Of a stretch of DNA of 64,000 nucleotides, positions 19,483-29,410 are shown piece by piece; the stretch's first letter is position 1; every line of letters starts with the position of its first letter. This stretch comes from an uncultured Methanobrevibacter sp. (GTDB lineage Archaea; Methanobacteriota; Methanobacteria; Methanobacteriales; Methanobacteriaceae), in NCBI RefSeq assembly GCF_902764455.1, contig NZ_CACWVY010000010.1:45609-109608 (forward strand). Reading direction: 5' to 3'. The notes under the pieces are model-generated. The model saw nothing but the letters and a program-made list of their open reading frames with translations, was not told the origin of the DNA and did no database searches. Made by a program: the position numbers and the translations under genes.

Positions 19483-20983
19483 AAATAAAACCTTTGGAGT
19501 TATTGGTGTTTGTGGTGCAAATGGTAATTTAATAGCCAGAATTTTAAAACAAAGAGGTTATGATGTAATAGGTACTGATTTGACATTTAAAAAAGATTGC
19601 AGGTTTGCAAATGCTTTGGAAGGTTATGATATTGAAGTCTTTTACGGACAGACTCCCGATAAATTTTTCAAAAAGGCGGATTATATAATTCCTCCTGCAA
19701 GCATGCCAAAAGATTCTGATATTTTAAAAAATTGCGATAAACCTATTTTGGAACTTAATGATGTAATAGACATGATTCAGCCTGAAAAACCGGTCTTTGG
19801 AATAACCGGAACTAACGGAAAGACAACTACAACAACTTTACTTAAAAAAATTGCTTATGATAATGGAATTAAACCCTGCGAGCATGATTTGGAAGGTATG
19901 CAGGGCAATGCAGAATTTATCCCGATTCTACAGTCAAGGCTGAACGGTGATGTTGGAATCTTGGAGGTCGGAACCTTTGGTGTTCCGGGCACTGTTGGAA
20001 GAATAGTGAGCGACACTTCAATGTCAAACGGTCTGATAACAAACATTACTCCCGATCATTTAAGAGACCTTGGAAGCTTTATGGAATATGCAAACGTTAA
20101 AGGAGAGTTCATAAAGGAATTGGGAATAGGTCAATTGATTGTAAACGGTCAGGATCCGACAATAATGGGACTTTTGCGCAAACTTGATTTTAAAGGTGAA
20201 GTCATAACATTTGGTGTTGATGAACTTCCGGATTCAATAGGTATGAAAGAATGCGTTTGCGGCCGTGAAATTGCAGTTAAGGAAATCATTTCAGGCTGCG
20301 GCTATTATTTCTGTCAATGCGGTGTAACAACTCCTCAGGTAGATTACATTGCAACAAATGTGGATTTGACCAACAGAACCTTTGATTTGCACACTCCATC
20401 AGAAAAATTAACTGTTAAAATGGGTGTGGATGGACTTCACAATGTTTATAATCTAACTGGTGTCATCATTGCGGCACATAAATTCCTCGACTTGCCTTAT
20501 GATAAAATATTACCTTCTATTGCCAGTTTTACTGGTGTCAGTGGTAGAATGGAGGAAGTCGGTGAGGTAAAGGGCAAAGATATTTTTGTTGATTATGCCC
20601 ACAATCCTGCAGGTGTTGAAACTGTGTTAAAAGAGTTTAAAAAACTCCATGGTGATTTTACAACAGTAATTACAATATCCTCAGAATCCGGATACAAGGG
20701 CGATTTGGAAATATTCAACAGCGTTTTGAAATTCTCAAAGTTCATTGTTCCCGCATCAACCGCATCTCAAAAAATCGCTTCTGAAAAATTGATTGAAAAT
20801 CCAAAGTTTAATGACAGAATCTTTTTGAATTTTGTAGATGATTTTCAAAAAACTGGAACTATGGGAGCTTCTAAAAATCAGGTCAGAGACGGTATTAAAA
20901 AAGCATTAAACCTTGACTGTGAAATGGTCATAGCTATTGGTGAGGCTGCCACCAAATATAAATCCATAATATTCGATTTATAG
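19475..20983 (+). CDS. Mur ligase family protein 2 with internal Cys cluster (MurT-like)
   Basis: A 502-residue Mur ligase homologue. The Rossmann start is GVIGVCGANGN, the P-loop GITGTNGKTTTT (109-120), and NITPDHLRDLG and VDYAHNPAG are family motifs. A compact Cys cluster (C260, C262, C275, C280, C282) is inserted in the central domain, resembling the zinc ribbon of MurT, which amidates lipid II with GatD. No GatD glutaminase is adjacent. ATG 19475 is chosen because AGGGGAG lies just upstream; it overlaps the first Mur ligase by 8 bases, so the two are translationally coupled. A pseudomurein role is inferred. Confidence 0.85.
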   Translation: MNKNKTFGVIGVCGANGNLIARILKQRGYDVIGTDLTFKKDCRFANALEGYDIEVFYGQTPDKFFKKADYIIPPASMPKDSDILKNCDKPILELNDVIDMIQPEKPVFGITGTNGKTTTTTLLKKIAYDNGIKPCEHDLEGMQGNAEFIPILQSRLNGDVGILEVGTFGVPGTVGRIVSDTSMSNGLITNITPDHLRDLGSFMEYANVKGEFIKELGIGQLIVNGQDPTIMGLLRKLDFKGEVITFGVDELPDSIGMKECVCGREIAVKEIISGCGYYFCQCGVTTPQVDYIATNVDLTNRTFDLHTPSEKLTVKMGVDGLHNVYNLTGVIIAAHKFLDLPYDKILPSIASFTGVSGRMEEVGEVKGKDIFVDYAHNPAGVETVLKEFKKLHGDFTTVITISSESGYKGDLEIFNSVLKFSKFIVPASTASQKIASEKLIENPKFNDRIFLNFVDDFQKTGTMGASKNQVRDGIKKALNLDCEMVIAIGEAATKYKSIIFDL

Positions 20984-21060
20984 TCAGTTTTAGGAAAATT
21001 TACAAACGAAAGTTATTTTTTTTGATTATTGATTCCAAGCAATATTACTTATCAAATGCT

Positions 21061-21105
21061 CTCACTAAACCTTTTATAAGAATGAAAAATTAATATCATA
21101 GTGAG
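21061..21105. promoter_or_regulatory. Dyad around TATA box upstream of hef
   Basis: CTCACTA (21061-21067) and its exact complement TAGTGAG (21099-21105) flank a TATA-like box (CTTTTATAAG, 21071-21080). The arms are close enough to the start site to act as an operator or an RNA hairpin. Support is the sequence symmetry only. Confidence 0.35.
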
Positions 21106-21155
21106 GGTTATTGGTAAACTCATTTTTCACTCATTTAAAATTAGAAGGTTGAATT

Positions 21156-23474
21156 ATGGCTAATTATATTTCACATCCTTTGATTAAAAAAGAGGCTATT
21201 GAATCTAGGTTATATCAGCAGGTTTTAGCAGGGGATGTTTTAAAAAAGGGAAATACGATGGTTGTTGCACCTACTGCTTTGGGTAAAACTATTATTGCAA
21301 TTCTGGTAGCTGCAGACAGGCTTCAAAAAGTAAAAAATTCAAAAGTTTTAGTTCTGGCACCGTCAAAACCTTTGGCCATTCAACATGAAGACAGTTTTAA
21401 AGAATTTTTAACCCTTCCCTGCACCTCCATAACTGGTGCTATCAAAACTGATGAGAGAGTAAAACGGTGGGAAGAGTCCAGAATCATCTGCGCAACACCT
21501 CAAACAGTTGAATCTGACTTGTTAAATGGCCGTTATGATTTAAGCAGCGTATCTCTCATTGTTTTTGATGAATGCCATCACGGTGTAGGTTCCTACTCAT
21601 ATGTTTATTTGGCTTCCCGTTATGTCCAGGAATCCAATTACAATCTTATTTTGGGCCTTACTGCATCACCTGGATCTGATAAGGCTAAAATTAAGGAAGT
21701 TTGTGAAAATCTGTATATCCAGAATATTGTTGTTAAAACAGAGGATGACCCTGATGTCAGACCTTATTTTAATCCTGTCGAAATCGATTGGGTTAGGGTA
21801 AAAATGAGCACTGAACTTGAAAAAATTAAAACTCATGTTGATAAAGCTCTGAAAGTCAGATTGAAAGCACTGAAAAATATGGGAGTAATAAAAACAGTAT
21901 CTGTTGGTAAAGTTGACATTTTAAAGGCAAGAGGAAGGATTCAAGGCGAAATTGCAAGGTCAGTTAATCCGGATAAGGACCTCTTCCATGCAATCTCTAT
22001 TTTAAGTGCTGTTATCAATATTCAACATTCACAGGAATTAATAGAAACCCAGGGTATTCAGACTTTCAACAAGTATATTGCCAGATTACGAAAGAAAAAA
22101 ACCAAAGCTGCAAAATCCCTCATGTGGGATGACAATTTTGGAAGGGCAGTTAAGATGGCCCGTGAAGCTGAAAGGCATGGCTGGGAGCATCCGAAACTTA
22201 GGGAAGTAACCAACATCCTGAAAAAGGAATTGGGCAGCGATGACGGTCAGACCAAACTTCAGTCTAATCGTGTAACAGGTAAAGATGAGAAATCCTCAAA
22301 AATTATCGTGTTTACACAATACAGGGATACTCTTGAAATGATTCATGAAAAACTTGAAAAAGAAGGAATTAAATCAGCTAAGTTCTTTGGTCAGGCTTCC
22401 AAAGACGGTCAGAAAGGTCTTACCCAAAAAGAGCAGAAAGCCATTATCAAATCATTCAGAATGGGTGAATATGATGTGCTTTTATCAACAAGTGTTGCTG
22501 AAGAGGGTATTGATATTCCTGCAGTTGACCTCGTTGTATTATATGAACCTGTTCCGTCAGAAGTGCGTATGATTCAAAGAAGAGGCAGAACCGGTCGTAA
22601 AAGAACAGGCCGTGTTAAAGTTTTAATAACAAATGGAACAAGGGATGAAGCTTATTACTGGTCAAGTGTCAGAAAAGAAGATAAGATGAAATATCAGCTG
22701 ATTGACCCTGATGTTTTAGAAGAGCTCAATACATCTGCCATTGAAAGAATGGAAGACCAAAAGAAAGTTAAAGTAATCGACAGACCAAAAGTTGAAAAAG
22801 ACAATCCTGTAGTTTTTGCTGATTCAAGGGAAGGAAATTCCAAAGTAATCAGGCATCTTTCTCAAATGGAAATAGATGTCAAAGTAAGATCAATGGCTGT
22901 TGGTGATTATCAGGTCAGTGATGAGGTTGTCATTGAGAGAAAAACAGCCAGTGATTTTGTTGAATCTATCATAGACAAGAGACTATTCAAGCAGGCTCGT
23001 GAATTGTCCGAAGAGTTCAAACGTCCGCTTCTCATTCTTGAAGGTGATGACATCTACAATGGTATGATTCATCCTAATGCAGTCAGGGGAACCATTGCAG
23101 CTATTGCAATTGATTTTGGTATCAGCATTATTCCAACTAGAAATTCCCAGGATACTGCTGCGATGATAAAAAGAATTGCCGTTCGTGAACAGAACGGTGA
23201 AAAAACTCCTATTCAGATAAGAACAGATAAAAAGCCTGTAAGTTTATGGGAACAGCAGTTGTTCATTATAGAATCACTGCCTAATATAGGTCCTGTCAAT
23301 GCCAAAAATTTGCTGCAGCATTTCGGGACTGTTGAAAAAGTAATCAGCGCCTCCGAAAGTGAACTTCAGGAAGTTGAAGGTATTGGTAAAAAAACTGCTA
23401 AAAATATTAGAAAAGTAGTTGAATCAGAGTATTTGTATTTTGATAAGGAGATTAAAGAAAAGAAACTTCTTTAA
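21156..23474 (+). CDS. hef: Hef: helicase plus ERCC4/XPF-family nuclease
   Basis: A 772-residue archaeal Hef (FANCM/XPF relative) that unwinds and cleaves stalled forks and branched DNA. The N-terminal SF2 helicase has Walker A APTALGKT (38-45), DECH (138-141), TASPGS, and C-terminal QRRGRTGR (motif VI). Then comes the ERCC4 nuclease core (ADSREGN, VGDYQVSD, ERKTASDF). The end carries tandem helix-hairpin-helix motifs (LPNIGPVNAKNLL, VEGIGKKTAKNI). The length fits intact euryarchaeal Hef. It starts 172 bases after the Mur operon, with TTAGAAGGTTGA as ribosome binding site. Confidence 0.95.
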   Translation: MANYISHPLIKKEAIESRLYQQVLAGDVLKKGNTMVVAPTALGKTIIAILVAADRLQKVKNSKVLVLAPSKPLAIQHEDSFKEFLTLPCTSITGAIKTDERVKRWEESRIICATPQTVESDLLNGRYDLSSVSLIVFDECHHGVGSYSYVYLASRYVQESNYNLILGLTASPGSDKAKIKEVCENLYIQNIVVKTEDDPDVRPYFNPVEIDWVRVKMSTELEKIKTHVDKALKVRLKALKNMGVIKTVSVGKVDILKARGRIQGEIARSVNPDKDLFHAISILSAVINIQHSQELIETQGIQTFNKYIARLRKKKTKAAKSLMWDDNFGRAVKMAREAERHGWEHPKLREVTNILKKELGSDDGQTKLQSNRVTGKDEKSSKIIVFTQYRDTLEMIHEKLEKEGIKSAKFFGQASKDGQKGLTQKEQKAIIKSFRMGEYDVLLSTSVAEEGIDIPAVDLVVLYEPVPSEVRMIQRRGRTGRKRTGRVKVLITNGTRDEAYYWSSVRKEDKMKYQLIDPDVLEELNTSAIERMEDQKKVKVIDRPKVEKDNPVVFADSREGNSKVIRHLSQMEIDVKVRSMAVGDYQVSDEVVIERKTASDFVESIIDKRLFKQARELSEEFKRPLLILEGDDIYNGMIHPNAVRGTIAAIAIDFGISIIPTRNSQDTAAMIKRIAVREQNGEKTPIQIRTDKKPVSLWEQQLFIIESLPNIGPVNAKNLLQHFGTVEKVISASESELQEVEGIGKKTAKNIRKVVESEYLYFDKEIKEKKLL

Positions 23475-23475
23475 T

Positions 23476-24231
23476 CTAGATTTTAAAGTTTTTTTTAATA
23501 TATTCATAACTTTTTTTAATGGAATCGTAATCATTTACCTCAATGATATAGATGCCATCAAAATTTTTCTTTTCAAAAATATTGATGATAGTGTTTAATT
23601 CAATAGAGCCTTCACCTAATGCAAGGTGTGCATCGTCATCACCAAAATTATCATGCGCATGTATGTGTTTAATTGAATCAAAATACATTGCCTCTGTCGG
23701 ATATCCCACATGATTTGCATGGCCGATGTCCAATGTCATTGACATGTCAAGTGAAACCAGAAGCTCATTTAAATCTTCCATATTTTTATAAAGCATTCCG
23801 TCAAAGTTCGGCATGTTTTCTATTGTTGTTAAAACACCTGAATCATTTCCATATTCACCAAGTTCTTTAATGGATTCGTTTGCATAATCATAAACCTTGT
23901 CGAGGAAATATTTATTTGCTAAAAATGTTGCCAGTCCCGGATGGACAACAACAGCTTCAGCATTGATTTTATTTGCCAAATCTATGGAATCCTTAATCTG
24001 TCTTATTGAATTCAATCTGCTTTTGTCCTGCAGTGCTGCTATATTAACGTCCATAAACGGGCTGTGAACAGAATATTTGAGATTATAACTTTCCAAAGTG
24101 TCGGGATCAATATTTTCTGCAGGGAACTGATGAACCAGTTCAACATATTCAATGCCCAAATTCTCAACAAACTCTAATGTCTCTTCCAGGGGATGTTCTA
24201 TTCCCGCCAGGGATGATGCGCCAATTTTCAT
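23476..24231 (-). CDS. TIM-barrel sugar phosphate isomerase/endonuclease IV-like protein
   Basis: A 251-residue AP-endonuclease-2 superfamily TIM barrel. Visible features: start MKIGASSLAGIEHPLEETL, VVVHPGL (metal His), TIENMPNF (Glu), LDIGHANHV and IHAHDNFGDDDAHLALGEG, matching the metal-binding His/Glu/Asp pattern of xylose-isomerase-like or endonuclease IV-like proteins. The substrate is not clear. The frame extends upstream into the PIN-ATPase gene, but ATG 24231 (GTGAT upstream) is 4 bases after that gene's stop and gives a normal barrel N-terminus. It probably forms an operon with PIN-ATPase, hisI and hisS. Confidence 0.8.
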   Translation of the reverse strand: MKIGASSLAGIEHPLEETLEFVENLGIEYVELVHQFPAENIDPDTLESYNLKYSVHSPFMDVNIAALQDKSRLNSIRQIKDSIDLANKINAEAVVVHPGLATFLANKYFLDKVYDYANESIKELGEYGNDSGVLTTIENMPNFDGMLYKNMEDLNELLVSLDMSMTLDIGHANHVGYPTEAMYFDSIKHIHAHDNFGDDDAHLALGEGSIELNTIINIFEKKNFDGIYIIEVNDYDSIKKSYEYIKKNFKI

Positions 24232-24235
24232 ATTA

Positions 24236-26080
24236 TCACTGTTTTTGAACTGCTGTAATTTCCAATCCCATCTCAATGGCTTCCAGGATAAGGTCGGATA
24301 ATTCATTTCCGTTTTTAATTTTGATTTCTCCTTTTTTGGATGTGGTTGCGGTAAACAGGTATTGCCCATCAATTTTGATGTCGAAATCTTTTCTTCCGTT
24401 TTCTCTTCCCAAATCCAAAATCATCTGTTTTCTTGTATGAATAATGTCCACTTCAAATGGAGTCTTGTCAACAGGTTTTTCCTCAATAATTTCCACTCCG
24501 AGACTTATTCCGATATCTTGTTCAATTTCAGCAATTCTCTTGCCGTTCTTTCCGATAATTTTTGGAATATATTGGTCTGGAATGTAGATGTTGGCTCTGT
24601 CAGGTGATATTACTTCAACCTCTACCTTGGCCTTTTTAGGAAGTATCCTTTTTATTTTCCTTAAAATTTCTTTCTCGGCGATTAAATCCACTGATGACTT
24701 GTTTTTTTCCTGAGGATTTCCTCCGTTTACCAAATCCATATCCATTACGATTGTCTGTTCACCGTAAGTGTAGATTTCATTTTTAAGTTTGCCTGTTTCA
24801 AAGTCTCTCACTTCAATAACCGGCCTTGCAAGGTCAGCTTCCTTCATTCCACTTGGAACCTTAACTGTCATTTTTGTTTCATAAACGCTTGTAACTTTAC
24901 CGTTTTCGATATAAATGCTTGTATCTACAATGGATGGAATAACTCCCAGCTCAACCCTTGAAGCGATTCTCTGAATTGCGTCTATAGGTCTTGTTGCATG
25001 CACAACACCAATCATTCCGACCCCTGCAAGCCTCATGTCTGCAAAGATACTGAAGTCAGTGTTTTTCCTGAGTTCATCATAGATTGTATAATCAGGTCTT
25101 ACAAGCAATAAAACATCAGCAGTATTTTCCATGCTTCCTTCAAGAGGAGCATATTGGGTTATATCGTCAGGTAACTGCAGGTCTCTTGGAGATTCCATTG
25201 TCTTTACAATCTTGTTTAATTTTGAAGAATAATATTTTGCGATTGCCTGAACAAATGTGGATTTACCGGCTCCTGGAGAACCTGAAATCAATATTCCTTC
25301 TGCACTGGTTCTTATTCTCTCCAGTAACTTGTCTGATAAATTATATTCATCTAAACTGATATTTGCAACCGGTCTGACAGCAGTGATTTCCAATGCTTCT
25401 GAAAATGGAGGATAAGCTATTGATATTCTGTATTCTCTTGATTGAACAACAAATGAACCCTCTTTATCTGATTCCAAATATGTTTTTGGATCATTTTTTG
25501 CCTTTTCAAGAATTTCTTCAACGATATCGCTAAGCTGTGAGTATGAATAGGGTTTCTTTTCCAGTTTGACAAAGTCAATATGGCCAGGAATTCCTTTTTT
25601 GGCCATCGGTGCAACATTTTCCTTTAAGTGTATGGACATTGTTTCATCATCAAAGAGTCTTTCAATTGAAAGGGATTTTTCCTTGTATTCCTGTTTAACG
25701 TAATGAACAGGTATTCCCTGTGCCTTTGCCACTTCAGCCTGCACTTTGTCATTGGTAACGAGTGTTGCAAATTCTGATTTTGCAAGGTCCCTGATAATAC
25801 TGTCTATTTCACCGCTTTTTGCATATCTTATGTCATAGTTGGTAGGTCTTTTGCCTTTAAAGCTGATTGCCAGTTCTCCATCATCCTGCATAAATTGGAG
25901 TTTTTTAAGCTCTTCTAAGCCTTTTCTTCCTTCGGTTCTGTTGGCATTTGCCTGATGTTCTAATTCGCAAACGACAGCTTCAGGTACAATAATCTCAGGA
26001 TAGTCAAAATCTCCATTTTCAATCAGTTCGCTTACTGCACCGATAATTACTGCGCTTGTATCTGGGACTATTGCTTTCAT
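24236..26080 (-). CDS. PIN domain-KH-ATPase protein (VapC/PilT-type ATPase)
   Basis: A 614-residue archaeal protein with an N-terminal PIN ribonuclease-like domain (VPDTSAVIIGA, residues 5-15, and TNDKVQAEVAK), a central GspE/PilT-like RecA ATPase (Walker A SGSPGAGKST, then YDELRKNTDFSIFADMRL), and a C-terminal KH-type RNA-binding domain (IPKIIGKNGKRIAEIE). Its role is unknown; RNA processing or quality control is plausible. It is not a pilus motor, given the PIN and KH domains. ATG 26080 is preferred over 26095, which overlaps the hisI stop; the PIN fold begins at residue 1. Confidence 0.88.
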   Translation of the reverse strand: MKAIVPDTSAVIIGAVSELIENGDFDYPEIIVPEAVVCELEHQANANRTEGRKGLEELKKLQFMQDDGELAISFKGKRPTNYDIRYAKSGEIDSIIRDLAKSEFATLVTNDKVQAEVAKAQGIPVHYVKQEYKEKSLSIERLFDDETMSIHLKENVAPMAKKGIPGHIDFVKLEKKPYSYSQLSDIVEEILEKAKNDPKTYLESDKEGSFVVQSREYRISIAYPPFSEALEITAVRPVANISLDEYNLSDKLLERIRTSAEGILISGSPGAGKSTFVQAIAKYYSSKLNKIVKTMESPRDLQLPDDITQYAPLEGSMENTADVLLLVRPDYTIYDELRKNTDFSIFADMRLAGVGMIGVVHATRPIDAIQRIASRVELGVIPSIVDTSIYIENGKVTSVYETKMTVKVPSGMKEADLARPVIEVRDFETGKLKNEIYTYGEQTIVMDMDLVNGGNPQEKNKSSVDLIAEKEILRKIKRILPKKAKVEVEVISPDRANIYIPDQYIPKIIGKNGKRIAEIEQDIGISLGVEIIEEKPVDKTPFEVDIIHTRKQMILDLGRENGRKDFDIKIDGQYLFTATTSKKGEIKIKNGNELSDLILEAIEMGLEITAVQKQ

Positions 26081-26081
26081 T

Positions 26082-26486
26082 TTAATACACGTCATCCGGA
26101 TTAACTAGTCTTTCTAAAATTATTTCCAAATCTTCGTCTTTAACATCGTCAATGTCAATGTCATTGTTGGTAATTTTTCTAAAAAAGCATGAAAGATAAC
26201 CTTCGTGACAAGCTGCACCTGTCTGTTTGATTTTCAATACAACTGCATCCATGTCACAGTCTACCAGAATTTCCTTAACTTCCTGGTAGTGTCCTGAACT
26301 TTCGCCTTTTAACCATAACTGGTTTCTAGAAGTGCTCCAGTAATGTGCTTTTCCTGTTTTAATGGTTTTGATTAATGCTTCCTTGTTCATATTCGCAAGC
26401 ATCAATATTTGATTTGTGTCTGCATCCTGAGCAACGGCTGTAATTACTTTAACGCCGTTGATTTCGTGTCTGAAGTTAATTTCCAT
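26082..26486 (-). CDS. hisI: Phosphoribosyl-AMP cyclohydrolase
   Basis: HisI opens the adenine ring of phosphoribosyl-AMP (third step of histidine synthesis). The 134-residue product is the stand-alone cyclohydrolase without a HisE domain. It contains [11 protein letters not shown], the [19 protein letters not shown] signature, DCDMDAVVL metal ligands, and the [11 protein letters not shown] cysteine motif that binds zinc. AAAGGAGAATAAAT precedes ATG 26486, which is only 2 bases from the hisS stop. This places hisI in one operon with hisS, linking histidine synthesis and charging. Confidence 0.95.
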   Translation of the reverse strand: MEINFRHEINGVKVITAVAQDADTNQILMLANMNKEALIKTIKTGKAHYWSTSRNQLWLKGESSGHYQEVKEILVDCDMDAVVLKIKQTGAACHEGYLSCFFRKITNNDIDIDDVKDEDLEIILERLVNPDDVY

Positions 26487-26488
26487 AT

Positions 26489-27784
26489 TTATTCTCCTTT
26501 AATGTAAGTAATAATATTTTCAATGTCAACAAGTTCCTGTTCACCGCTGACCATGTCTTTAATGGTAATTTTGCCTTCTTCCAAATCCTTTTCACCGATA
26601 ATGGCAATTTTTGGAACTTTGATTTTATCTGCATAATTCATTAATTTCTTGAATTTTTTACCGTTCAAATCAACATCCACTTTAATGTTGTTTTTTCTTA
26701 AAGTTTGGGTAATTTCATAAGCTTTAGGCCTTACGCTTTGGGATATTGGAGCAACATAAATGTCAATGTGTGATGGAAGCTCTTCTGCATCGGTAAGCTC
26801 TTCGATTGCATTCATCAATCTGTCAAATCCAAGTGCAAATCCTGTTGATTCAACTTCCTGGCCTCCAAAGAGTTTAACAAGGCTGTATGATCCTCCACCG
26901 CAAATCTGCTTTTGGGCACCAAGTTCTGGAACGTAAATCTCGAATACAATTCCTGTATAATAGTCAAGTCCTCTTGCAACACCAAGATTCAAGGTATAGT
27001 TGTCAACACCAAAGGCTTCAAGAAGTGAAATTAATTCCTTCAATTCATTCAAAGCTTCTTTAGGCTCATCATACGGATCAATGAGTTCCTCGACATCACT
27101 GATGATTGATTTGTCGCCAACCATGTCAATAAGTTTTAATAATATCTGATTTAACTCATCATTATCGATTACAGGATTGTCTCCGCTTAATGATTCGATT
27201 AACAGGTCTTTGTCCCCTTTGTCAATAACGACCATTATTTCCCTTTGGGTTTCCTGTGTGATATTGAAGTGTTTGAAAAGTCCTCTGATGATTCCGAGGT
27301 GGTTGACATTAACGTCGGCTGTGGTTATTCCAAGTGCATTTATCGCATCGCTGCACAGTGCAATGACTTCAGCTTCGCCCTGCGGTGTTTTTGCTCCGAT
27401 AAGTTCGCAACCGAATTGCCAGAACTGTCTGAATCTTCCTTTCTGAGGTCTTTCATATCTAAAACAGCTTCCATAATAATAAAGTTTAATAGGTTTTGTG
27501 GAAGTCTTTTCAAGTTCGTTTAAGTATAATCTTGCAACAGGAGCAGTGATTTCAGGTCTTAAAGTTAATTCTCTGTCTGATTTGTCTTTAAAATTGTATA
27601 ACTGATTTACAATTTCCTCTCCTGATTTTGTTGTAAATAACTTTAATTCTTCAAATAGTGGAGTTTTAATCTCCTGATAACCGTAATTTTCGAATATGTT
27701 TCTTAAGGTACTTTCTGCTTTTTTACGCTGTCTCATTTCATCAAATAAGAAATCTCTAGTACCTCTTGGTCTTGTAAATTCCAT
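26489..27784 (-). CDS. hisS: Histidyl-tRNA synthetase
   Basis: A 431-residue class II aminoacyl-tRNA synthetase. Motif 1 region [11 protein letters not shown] at the N-terminus, motif 2 [19 protein letters not shown], the histidine-specific [16 protein letters not shown], and motif 3 [11 protein letters not shown] are intact. The frame is open to 27859, but ATG 27784 matches the family start and is preceded by AAAGGAGAAC. It heads the minus-strand group hisS-hisI-PIN-ATPase-TIM barrel and is divergent from aroE. Confidence 0.97.
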   Translation of the reverse strand: MEFTRPRGTRDFLFDEMRQRKKAESTLRNIFENYGYQEIKTPLFEELKLFTTKSGEEIVNQLYNFKDKSDRELTLRPEITAPVARLYLNELEKTSTKPIKLYYYGSCFRYERPQKGRFRQFWQFGCELIGAKTPQGEAEVIALCSDAINALGITTADVNVNHLGIIRGLFKHFNITQETQREIMVVIDKGDKDLLIESLSGDNPVIDNDELNQILLKLIDMVGDKSIISDVEELIDPYDEPKEALNELKELISLLEAFGVDNYTLNLGVARGLDYYTGIVFEIYVPELGAQKQICGGGSYSLVKLFGGQEVESTGFALGFDRLMNAIEELTDAEELPSHIDIYVAPISQSVRPKAYEITQTLRKNNIKVDVDLNGKKFKKLMNYADKIKVPKIAIIGEKDLEEGKITIKDMVSGEQELVDIENIITYIKGE

Positions 27785-27870
27785 TTTAGTTCTCCTTTGA
27801 ATATAATTTATTATAATAAAATTTTGTACATACAAATTTATATAATCTTTGTTAATCAATTAATTATTAT

Positions 27871-28719
27871 ATGAAAATTAAAGGCAGTACAAATATTGTA
27901 GGTTTGATAGGCCATCCTGTCGAACATAGTTTTTCACCACCAATGCACAATGCCGCATTTGATGAGCTGGGCATGGATTACGCTTATGTTGCATTTGATG
28001 TAAATCCTGAAGATTTGTCATCAGCCATCGAAGGAGCCAAATCATTAAACATCAAAGGATTCAATGTAACTATTCCTCACAAGATTGAAGTGATGCAGTA
28101 CTTGGATGAGCTTGATGAAGTTGCAGAATTGATTGGTGCTGTAAATACAATAGATTTTAAAAATATGAAAGGATACAATACCGATGGAATAGGTGCAATA
28201 CGAGCTATTGAAGAGGTCACAAGCATAAAAAATAAAGATGTTATTGTTGCAGGTGCAGGAGGTGCTTCAAGAGCAATTTCATTTTACCTGGCCAAGTTCG
28301 GAGCAGCTTCAATAACAATATTGAACAGGAATGTTGAAAGAGCTCAAAGTTTGGCAGGTGATGTTCTGGCGTCTGATTTGATAGGAGATGTTAATGCAGA
28401 CTCAATTTCAAAAATTGATAATCTTCTTGGCGATGCAGATATCCTAGTTGATACAACTCCTCTTGGAATGCATCCTCACATTGACGATGAACCTGTTGCA
28501 GCTGCAGAAGATATGCATGAAGATCTTGTTGTTTTTGATGCGGTTTACAATCCGAATGAAACAGTACTTTTAAGCGAAGCCATTAAAGCAGGTGCAAAGC
28601 CTGTATACGGAATTAAAATGCTGCTTTATCAGGGTGCTGAAAGCTTTAGGATATGGACAGGTCGGGATGCGCCAGTCAGTGTTATGGAAAAGGCACTTAA
28701 TGAATTTTTAGGAAGATAA
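27871..28719 (+). CDS. aroE: Shikimate dehydrogenase
   Basis: AroE reduces 3-dehydroshikimate to shikimate with NADPH in aromatic amino acid synthesis. The 282-residue product has substrate-binding HSFSPPMHNAAF and FNVTIPHKIEVM, NADP-loop GAGGASRAIS, DTTPLGM and LLYQGAESF. A TATA-like box (TTTATATAATC) lies about 30 bases before the ATG and there is no ribosome binding site, suggesting a nearly leaderless transcript. The next gene starts one base after its stop. Confidence 0.96.
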   Translation: MKIKGSTNIVGLIGHPVEHSFSPPMHNAAFDELGMDYAYVAFDVNPEDLSSAIEGAKSLNIKGFNVTIPHKIEVMQYLDELDEVAELIGAVNTIDFKNMKGYNTDGIGAIRAIEEVTSIKNKDVIVAGAGGASRAISFYLAKFGAASITILNRNVERAQSLAGDVLASDLIGDVNADSISKIDNLLGDADILVDTTPLGMHPHIDDEPVAAAEDMHEDLVVFDAVYNPNETVLLSEAIKAGAKPVYGIKMLLYQGAESFRIWTGRDAPVSVMEKALNEFLGR

Positions 28720-28720
28720 T

Positions 28721-29410
28721 ATGGATTTAATGTTTGATATTTCAGGGTTAACATCTGATGAAGAGAAATTTTCAGATTCCAAAAAGGACGTGCTGAAATT
28801 TCTAAAGATTATCGGTGTGGATAGTCGTTTCATTTCATATACTCCTCAAAAAATCTACATTAACTCCTTGAGGTTTTCAAAATTTTCAAGAACCCGTGAA
28901 AAAACATTTTACAGGCAATATCCTGATATTGAAGTTGTAAGAAACAGTTTATTTCAAAAGATTTGTTCAAAATCCGCCAAAACACTGACATTGGAAATCA
29001 AACCTAACTCAAAAATATTAATGCCTGAAGATAATTATGTCTGTGAACTGCTTCTGGAACCTTATACCCGTAAATATGGTGTTGAACTGATTTATGAAGG
29101 GAATTATGATTTAAAAGTAAATCCATTAATTTTGGATGATAAGGTAAACACTATTTTCGAAGGAATTTTTGATGGTGAAGGATTAAACATTCCTAAAAAG
29201 GATGATGAAATTTATCCGTTGGCCAATGTGTCATTGGATTGGATTAATTCATTTTTGGAAATGGACGGTCATGATTTGATTGAAGAGGAAAATAATGATG
29301 AACTGGCAAACTCATTTTCCGAATTTTTAGAGGATGTTGCTCCACAATTCAGGGAAAATGTCGTCAGTGCATCTGAATTTATCGAACAAAAATTAAAAAA
29401 TAAAGATTAA
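28721..29410 (+). CDS. Hypothetical protein downstream of aroE
   Basis: A 229-residue soluble protein I do not recognise. It has no signal peptide or transmembrane helix. The first ~130 residues are mixed alpha/beta and basic in the middle ([18 protein letters not shown]), and the last ~80 are acidic and helical ([19 protein letters not shown]). It begins one base after aroE with GGAAG as ribosome binding site, so it is co-transcribed. Its stop overlaps the rfcL stop by 4 bases. Position 28730 is an alternative ATG start. Confidence 0.7.
   Translation: MDLMFDISGLTSDEEKFSDSKKDVLKFLKIIGVDSRFISYTPQKIYINSLRFSKFSRTREKTFYRQYPDIEVVRNSLFQKICSKSAKTLTLEIKPNSKILMPEDNYVCELLLEPYTRKYGVELIYEGNYDLKVNPLILDDKVNTIFEGIFDGEGLNIPKKDDEIYPLANVSLDWINSFLEMDGHDLIEEENNDELANSFSEFLEDVAPQFRENVVSASEFIEQKLKNKD

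Noticed and set aside
24236..26080. Pilus assembly ATPase
   Set aside because: PIN and KH domains flank the ATPase, which places it in a different family.
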